Shown here: in pieces, positions 8,424-13,355 of the stretch
Layout: each line of letters begins with the position of its first letter
How positions within the stretch are numbered: position 1 is the first letter of the stretch
DNA from: Larix sibirica
Taxonomy: Eukaryota > Streptophyta > Pinopsida > Pinales > Pinaceae
DNA length: 13,355 nucleotides
Direction of reading: 5' to 3'
NCBI GenBank assembly: GCA_004151065.3
Contig: NWUY0300025783.1
Coordinates: 1 to 13,355 of the forward strand
Made by a program: the position numbers and the translations under genes
The notes under the pieces: model-generated
What the model saw: the letters and a program-made list of their open reading frames with translations, nothing else
What the model was told of the DNA's origin: nothing
Database searches by the model: none

Positions 8424-9480
8424 TCACCCACAGTAGGTCACTTGAGCTTTCATAAAACCTATGAAATGATTAAGCACTCATTATTTTGGGAAGGCATAAA
8501 AACAAACATGCATAACTTTTTCACAACTCATGACACTTGCCAACAACACAAGGGAGAGATGGTGAAGTCGCTAAGGGCCTTGCATCCACTTTCGATCATG
8601 ACCCGTATATGGATTGATATCTCTATGGATTTTATAGTGGGGATTCTTAAATCTAGTAATAAATCACTCATCATGGTGGTCATCAATTTCCTTTCCAAAT
8701 ATGCTCACTCTTGTGCCTTGTCACACCCTTTTACACCATTAGTACTTGCTGAAGTATTTATGGGTTATATTTTTAAGTTGCATGGCATTCCAACTTCCAT
8801 TGTATCCGATCAGGACCTCAATTCATGAGAAACATTTGGTAGGAGGTATTTAAACTTTTGGGTACCCATTTTAAACTTAGCACAACCTATCACCTTCAAG
8901 AGGGTCAAACATAAACAATTAATAAGTGCTTAGAAACCTATTTAAGATTATTCACTTCAAAAAATACACAACAATGGGAACAATGACTTCCTCTTGTAGA
9001 ATGGTGGTATAATGGCACGTATCATGGAGCTAACCAAATGACATCATATGAAGTTGTATATGGCCAAAATACCTTGTCCGTGGTCCTTTCTATTTACCAT
9101 GCAATACCAAGGTTCATGGAGTGCATGGCACACTTTGCACCAGAGAAGCTATTCTCCACACACTTAAGAAATTTTTTGTTATGGTTCAAAATAAAATCAA
9201 ATAACATGTAGCTCAGCATAGAGTTGAGCGTTCGTGTGCAGAAGGGGATTAGGTGTTTTTCCGACTTCAAGCTTATAAACAAACATAACATAAAAATAAC
9301 CTCCACCAAAAACTAGCACTGAAGTTCTATGGACCCTACAAGATTATAAAATGCGTCGGACAACTAGCCTACAATCTAGCTCTGTTAGATCACTACAAGA
9401 TTTATCTAGTCTTTCATGTGTCTTACCTCAAAAAGGTTGTGGGATTAAATTGTAAAGTGCATACCAAATCACCATTACTT
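8424..9480 (+). pseudogene. Gypsy integrase remnant
   Basis: Frame 3 (8424-8828) begins in the N-terminal zinc-binding region: VGHLSFHKTYEMI through THDTCQQHKGE. One of the paired cysteines is now His (usual C-x-x-C, here H-x-x-C). The core follows: WIDISMDFIVG (first catalytic D, 8616), KSLIMVVINFLSKYAH, and HGIPTSIVSDQDL (second D, 8808), then a TGA at 8826. The match continues in frame 2 (8834 to about 9115) with KLLGTHFKLSTTYH, NKCLETYLRLF (catalytic E at 8933) and LVEWWYNGTYHGANQMTSYE. It then moves to frame 1 (9121 on) with REAILHTLKK, VFFRLQAYKQT and KLALKFYGPYKII, the C-terminal DNA-binding region. All three catalytic acids survive, but the reading frame is broken at least twice. Confidence 0.92.
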
Positions 9481-9684
9481 GATGAGGAAGGCTCCATTTG
9501 GATCCAGTTGAAAGCAGTGTTTGATACCAAAGAGCATCAATTGCAAAAGCACACATGCAAACAAGTCTTGATCCAATGAAAATATATGAAACCAAAAGAT
9601 GCTACATCGGCACCAGCAAGGATTCTATAGCAATTTCATCACCCGTAGCCTTGAAGACAATGTTGTTCCTGAAGGGGGAGGTCA
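9481..9684 (+). pseudogene. Chromodomain-like integrase tail
   Basis: Frame 1 reads DEEGSIWIQLKAVFDTKEHQ, then KQVLIQ, a TGA (9577), KYMKPKDATSAPARIL and a TAG. This matches the C-terminal chromodomain of plant chromovirus integrases ('V-L-I-K-W-K-x-x-x-x-x-D-A-T-W-E'). The TGA takes the place of the conserved Trp, and the Trp-Glu after DAT is Ser-Ala here. A frame change near 9650 leads to SLEDNVVPEGGGHV and a natural-looking stop a few codons into the presumed LTR. In this family such tails are thought to direct insertion to particular chromatin; this copy is non-functional. Confidence 0.75.
9669..9684 (+). other. Polypurine tract before 3' LTR
   Basis: CTGAAGGGGGAGGTCA: the purine core GAAGGGGGAGG lies 3-4 bases before a TGTTAGGG LTR start. 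In LTR retrotransposons this tract primes plus-strand DNA synthesis and sits at the 5' edge of the 3' LTR. Its position straight after the chromodomain tail supports the assignment. Confidence 0.8.
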
Positions 9685-9941
9685 TGTTAGGGTCCTAACC
9701 TAACCTCCCTACTCTAGGCTACATAGGATTTAATCAATTAATGTGTGTGGTTGGATCTCCTTTGAATGAGACCAGTTAGATAGTAGCGGATAATTAATTA
9801 ATGTAAAAATAGTCTCTCTATTAATTAAGGCCCACTACTTGGTATTCATTAATTATGGGACCAAAAGTAGTTAGTGTTTTGGATATTGGAAGATCCTATT
9901 TAAATATCTAGGAGGATATGGATTGTTTTGTTGAGTATTGT
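9685..9941 (+). mobile_element. 3' LTR of the gypsy element, interrupted at base 9942
   Basis: It starts TGTTAGGGTCCTAACC directly after the polypurine tract. The first bases contain the dyad GTTAGG-GT-CCTAAC (9686-9699). The LTR is AT-rich with repeated TTAATTAA blocks, and TATTTAAATA (9897-9906) is a TATA-box candidate. No matching 5' LTR is in the window, and no CA-ended terminus or target duplication is seen before the N, so the 3' boundary is unknown. Confidence 0.75.
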
Positions 9942-9942
9942 N
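9942..9942. other. Ambiguous base N
   Basis: This is the only unresolved base in the window. The sequence changes character here: AT-rich LTR to the left, a GC-richer decayed coding frame to the right. It may mark a join between contigs or a collapsed gap, so continuity across it should not be assumed. Confidence 0.9.
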
Positions 9943-10532
9943 CACTTTGGGAGAAGTCCAGAGCTAACAGTCATTGTGCGTACATTGTTCATGCACACAC
10001 CAAGGATACTTGTGGCTAGACCACAAGATAGATATAAATATGATCTGATCTACAGGATCACCCATCTAAGAAAAGAGGTACTGACCCCGCAACGAAATTT
10101 GTGGGTAAGAAATAAATATAAAACTCTCCAAGAGATGAAGAGCAGAATTCGGTTAGTTAAAGGAACTCGGGCTATCAGGCAGACCAGATTAAGATATGAT
10201 GCCACGAGGTTCACAGTACAATTTCTCACAAGAGAGTACTAGAAAATGCAGACCGACAGAAGTGCGGCTGCTGCGATCTCCCTAGCTACTAAGGCTAAGG
10301 AGAGCTACCGTTCAACTAGGCAGGCTACTGTTGAATGAATTTTTGGATCGATGTAGTGGATGCACAAGACAATGGCTATCAGTTTCACTTAGTTGGTGAT
10401 AGTCCTCATCGCATTTGTGGGATGGAAAGAGCCAAAGTACCAACAGAATGATCACGGTGTCCCTGGGACTGTCGTGGACCTCGATATGCAAATATGTGGA
10501 ATAACACAAGGCAGAAAGACAAAGGTTGAACA
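9943..10532 (+). pseudogene. Unrecognised basic reading frame with hydrophobic segment (retroelement 3' region, ORF A)
   Basis: Frame 1 carries protein-like sequence from the N to about 10530, interrupted by TAG (10240), TGA (10336), TAG (10354) and TAG (10390). Composition stays coherent across these stops, and each can be explained by a single C-to-T change at CAG or CGA. The first part is strongly basic (RPQDRYKYDLIYRITHLRKE, then KYKTLQEMKSRIRLVKGTRA). Further on is a hydrophobic stretch, LVIVLIAFVGW (10393-10425), which could be a membrane segment though it is short. I recognise no family. Its place upstream of ORF B and the LTR suggests an extra 3' gene of an LTR element. An envelope-like role is possible but unsupported by any motif. 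The 5' end is cut by the N. Confidence 0.4.
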
Positions 10533-12241
10533 ATGTCAACTACAACATTCTATGAGAATTATGCGAAGTGATTACATGCACTTCGCATATTCCAAAATAA
10601 TAACAGCAGTATATATCCGGAAGATGAGATTTCAGAGATGGCCTCCACTTCTATCTTCATACACCTAGAGACCATCAAACCAGAATGGTATGAGGGTCAA
10701 TATCAGTTGGATGCGCAGAAGATTGACCTCATCATTGAAGATTGGCCACCGGAATGGAAAATTGATGCACCAGAGACACTACTCACGACATCTGATGATA
10801 GCCAATGAAAGCGACAACAAGAGAAAATATGGTGTAAAGGAGGCATGATCAGAGGAAGAAGAGAAAGAACAAGAACAGTAGTAGACTGGCAATTTCCAGT
10901 AGGAGAAAAGAGAAAACCCCGACACAGATGTGTCGGAGGGGTCAAAAAGAAAGAAGCAAAAAAGAGACTAAGACTCCGCTAGATGCGAAGTTGCAAGATG
11001 ACGACTATGACTGCATCGCAGCCAGATCCATGCACATATTGAAGAGACACTCACAAAAAAAAGAAGCAAGAGAAACTTCAAGCAAGCATGGCAGAAAGCA
11101 TCGTCGAGCTGAAAAATATGATGGAAAGAGTAGAGCAAGTACAAAGAGATTAATGAAAGAATCAGACTCTGAAGATAGATCAGAGGAGTCAAGCCGAGAA
11201 AAAGAAAGCACCTGCACTAACATGTGACCTCGGTTAGTGCCATAGAGCCAACAAATGTCATATTCCCATCTAGAAATCACTGAAGGTGCGAAGCAGCTCA
11301 CGCACTTAGACATTAATGTGGGAATGTTACCTATGAAGGACTGCATGATCTACACTTGCAGGTTGTAGAAGAAATCAAGATAGGGACATGATAACATACA
11401 ACCAACATCTGAAGCTGGAAGAGATATATAATGAATTAAGGAATGAATGTCCGATGAAGACCAATGAGCTAGAGATGCTCATGAGAAGAGAAGAAGTTGA
11501 AGAAGGTTGTAGGGAAGTCTTGTGCAAGATCCCAGACTTCGACGAAGAACCTGAAGTTGAAGCAACTATAGTCCAAGATTGGACTACAGTCGACAATCTT
11601 AAACAAAGATGGAGGACATGGAAATTGGATACAAAGAGAAGATTGCGACTTGGAGGCTAGACAAACCTGGCACTCCGCCAGAAGTAAAGAAGCAAGAGCT
11701 GAAGAGCTAAAAACTTCGACAGAGAGCATCTCCGCGGAAGTTGCGAGGTGCCAAGACTTTTAGAAGAAGTGACCAAGTCATGGGCCATACTGCAAGAAGA
11801 CCCAGAATTACAGAAAATCCAGGTGAAGTACAAAGAAGCAGAAGGACCTTGACTCAGTAAACACGAGATGAAGGATTTCCTCCAGGAAGAGAATACAGAA
11901 GTTCGCAAAACAAAGGAGCTTCAGAAAGACTGAAGGCATTAAGGACAAAGGAAGCTAGAAACTTCGGCAAAGTTGCAACCAATGCAGGAAGAGGCATTGG
12001 CACTCTCTGAAGAGATTGAGGTGAAGCTTGCAAGAGCTTCGACACAAGAGAGACAATTAAGGACCAGATGCAGAACCGTATCTCGATGCTGCTCGACATA
12101 GTGAAAGAATACGAGCAGGAAACTAAGGAGGTTGTTGCGAAGCTTGAGCGCAACATATCAAGAGTTCGCAGAAAGATGAATATCCCAAGCGACGTGAAGT
12201 CAGCAAAACCCAGTGAAGTGGCTCGGGGGAGCCACAAGTAA
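10533..12241 (+). pseudogene. Unrecognised coiled-coil protein remnant ending at an LTR (ORF B)
   Basis: It begins with ATG at 10533 (MSTTTFYENYAK, then TGA at 10569). Frame 3 continues with the Trp-rich acidic segment KPEWYEGQYQLD and IEDWPPEWKIDAPE (to TGA 10806). Around 10850-10990 there is a Glu-rich stretch and a basic patch like a nuclear-localisation signal (GSKRKKQKRD, frame 1). After that, heptad-like segments recur in shifting frames: about 11066-11151, 11388-11660 (LKLEEIYNELRNEC, then MLMRREEVEEGCREVL), about 11690-11850 (EEVTKSWAILQEDPELQKIQ), and 12026-12241 (ISMLLDIVKEYEQE, then VVAKLERNISRVRRKM). The final TAA (12239-12241) is one base before the LTR. There are many stops and indels, but the coherent Glu/Lys coiled-coil character over 1.7 kb argues for one former protein of about 550 residues. 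I know no family match. Confidence 0.5.
12218..12235 (+). repeat. Perfect GC-rich stem-loop overlapping candidate polypurine tract
   Basis: GTGGCTC-GGGG-GAGCCAC is a perfect 7-bp stem with a G4 loop, inside the last codons of ORF B. The embedded GGGGGAG is the only polypurine-tract candidate before the LTR start at 12243. It lies about 12 bases upstream, farther than the usual near-contact, so the priming role is uncertain. Confidence 0.6.
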
Positions 12242-12792
12242 GTGTTAGGGGCCTATTGGGCTGTGCCCAAGAAGAGGAAGTTAAGAAGGCAAGTACAGTT
12301 AGGCGAGGCCTGACATTGACCATTTTTGGGAGAAAGCGACTCCGCAAATCCCGGGCAGAGGGTATGGAGCGAAGTATAGTTGGAAGAAAGGACTGTTTCC
12401 TTAGTAAAGACAAAGTACTAAGGACAACCAGAGGTGGTTGAGGCAGTTAAGAGCTAGCGGCGACCTGACTGCTACAGGAAGGAAGTTAAGAAGCGGAATG
12501 GTGTAAAGGACACGCCACTACAGAAGTCAGAGGTGCGCTGTCAAGAGAAAGCGACGAGTCAGAGGAAGCACGCCAAAGGGACAACAGAGTTAAAGCTTAG
12601 CGTGGTCTACAGGAGAACCATGGGTTTTGGGTTTTGGGTACTATGGGGGTTGGCCCATAGTTATTGTAATATGTGACCTTCGGGCACATCTATATATAAG
12701 GGTATTTTGTATAAGGGGTTGGTTGTATTAGAACAAAGGGTAGTTGGGTTTGTTTGAGTATTGTAATAGGAGAATAGTGATCAAGGAGAGAA

Positions 12793-12858
12793 CAGACTCT
12801 ACAGCTGAGTGCGTAGAGATCTGATTGTAGAGAAGAGTCTGCAGCTGAGTGCGCAGAC
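12793..12858 (+). ncRNA. Twin stem-loops in the LTR leader, identical loops
   Basis: Hairpin 1 is CTCTAC (12797-12802), loop AGCTGAGTGC, GTAGAG (12813-12818), extended by CAGA/TCTG past a 1-base bulge. Hairpin 2 is GTCTGC (12837-12842), the same loop, GCAGAC (12853-12858). The spacing is exactly 40 bp. The stems differ at two base pairs and both differences are compensated (C-G to G-C, A-T to G-C). They lie about 70-130 bases past the expected transcription start, so they would be in the leader of the element's RNA. This is a predicted RNA structure, not a known RNA family. Confidence 0.6.
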
Positions 12859-12894
12859 TGGAACTGTTACCCTTCCAAGTAATATAAGAAATCC

Positions 12895-12942
12895 ATGAGT
12901 TTATGCATATGAGTTTATGGTGTTTATATATATGAGTTTATG
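12895..12942. repeat. Short ATGAGTTTATG tandem repeats
   Basis: ATGAGTTTATG occurs at 12895, 12909 and 12932. The last two are part of a 23-bp repeated block ending GGTGT. It is a local slippage-type repeat inside the LTR. Confidence 0.75.
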
Positions 12943-13349
12943 GTGTGTTTATGTATTTGCTTTCATGTGTATGTGAATGGTAATTGTATGCTGAGTAAAT
13001 GGAATACATGTGTATGAATGCTATGGAGGAACACTTAGAATGATGAATGCTAGCTAACTGGTGAATACAGTAGAGATTCAGCGTAGTTCTGTATAGCTTT
13101 GATAAGCTGCGAAGTGCGAAGTAACCTGTTCATTCTAGTTCTTTAGTTTATGTTAAGTAGGGCTTTTGAGAGGTTTGACCACATCTGCACATCGCCATGG
13201 TTACAGAAGTTGATTCTGTAACCCCCCATACTTCGCTTCGGGTGAGACTTCTACCTGTTTACAGGGTGATGCCGAAAGGGCCAGTGAAAGGGGTTTTGTT
13301 GTTGCTGCGTTAACTTCGCTGAACCCGGGTCTACCCAAGCAAGCCAACA

Positions 13350-13355
13350 AATGGT
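13350..13355 (+). other. Possible start of a tRNA primer-binding site
   Basis: Immediately after the LTR end, two bases are followed by TGGT. Plant LTR elements primed by initiator methionine tRNA carry TGGTATCAGAGC at this place. Only four bases are inside the window, so the match is suggestive only. Confidence 0.3.

Larger units (their letters stand above)
6560..9941 (+). mobile_element. 5'-truncated Ty3/gypsy LTR retrotransposon, chromovirus-like
   Basis: Plus-strand remnants run in the canonical gypsy order: protease tail, reverse transcriptase, RNase H, integrase, chromodomain-like tail, polypurine tract and start of a 3' LTR. That RT-RNaseH-INT order separates gypsy from copia elements, in which INT precedes RT. 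No 5' LTR, primer-binding site, gag or protease active site is found. The left junction falls at about 6555-6600. The reading frame changes several times and more than a dozen in-frame stops are present, so the copy is dead. The right side is cut at the ambiguous base 9942, inside the presumed LTR. Confidence 0.9.
12243..13349 (+). mobile_element. Long terminal repeat of a second LTR retrotransposon (1107 bp)
   Basis: It begins TGTTAGGGGCC and ends GCCAACA; the terminal TGTTAG/CCAACA form the short inverted ends typical of LTRs (TGTTAG against TGTTGG). U3 contains a CTATGGG...CCCATAG dyad (12641-12660) and a TATA box TATATATAAG (12691-12700), so transcription on the plus strand would start near 12725. 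Downstream, in the R/U5 region, are two tandem stem-loops (12793-12858) and short ATGAGTTTATG repeats (12895-12942). The flanking five bases (GTAAG left, AATGG right) do not match, so it is not a simple solo LTR. ORF B to the left suggests a 3' LTR; TGGT to the right suggests a 5' LTR. Both fit if elements lie in tandem. Confidence 0.75.

Noticed and set aside
9094-9309. 71-codon minus-strand open frame
   Set aside because: Lies directly opposite the integrase C-terminal remnant, which is recognisable in two plus-strand frames.
10703-12413. Many minus-strand open frames of 73-127 codons, Ser/Leu-rich
   Set aside because: They lie opposite the Glu/Lys-rich plus-strand remnant, whose codons read in reverse give Ser/Leu/Phe. 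They are shadows.
12243-13349. Solo LTR from recombination
   Set aside because: A solo LTR should have matching 4-6 bp duplications on both sides; GTAAG and AATGG do not match, and retroelement-like coding sequence abuts the left side.

Overview
The window looks like repeat-rich intergenic DNA from a land plant with a large genome. I lean towards a gymnosperm, but that is an inference: it rests on the plant-type chromodomain gypsy element, the plant LINE reverse transcriptase remnant, AAACCCTAA telo-box motifs and the long decayed LTRs, and no gene identifies a species. I find no intact protein-coding gene. Nearly every long reading frame belongs to a decayed transposable element or is an accident of T-rich repeat sequence.

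Layout. Bases 1-540 are non-coding, with a cluster of GGGAG/CTCCC dyads. About 600-1590 is a 5'-truncated LINE reverse transcriptase on the plus strand, broken by frameshifts and stops. About 1590-3110 shows no supportable gene. At 3180-3361 a more GC-rich patch carries telo-boxes, a TATA-like motif and an ATGGCG start context, all facing the minus strand; it may be the promoter and first codons of a lost or off-window gene. At 3431-3528 there is a 49-bp tandem duplication. From 3529 to 6027 runs an array of roughly eleven AT-rich monomers (full unit about 260-300 bp). Shared variants show that four-monomer blocks were themselves duplicated with a period near 810 bp. A 152-bp foldback (6068-6219) and a 92-bp-period duplication (6385-6543) follow.

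From about 6560 to 9941 lies a 5'-truncated Ty3/gypsy chromovirus-like element. It carries the end of the protease, reverse transcriptase, RNase H, integrase, a chromodomain-like tail, a polypurine tract and the start of the 3' LTR, all plus strand and all broken. An ambiguous base at 9942 separates it from the 3' part of a second LTR element. That part has two decayed reading frames I do not recognise: one basic with a hydrophobic stretch, the other a coiled-coil protein whose stop lies one base before an LTR. The 1107-bp LTR (12243-13349) has TGTT...AACA ends, a TATA box and two tandem stem-loops with an identical loop and compensating stem changes. The window ends in TGGT just past it, which could be the first bases of a primer-binding site.

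The parts do not form a pathway. This is a stack of dead or dying mobile elements around a satellite-like array. Features most worth pursuing are the higher-order satellite structure, the covarying LTR stem-loops, the large foldback and the unrecognised 3' coding region of the second element.
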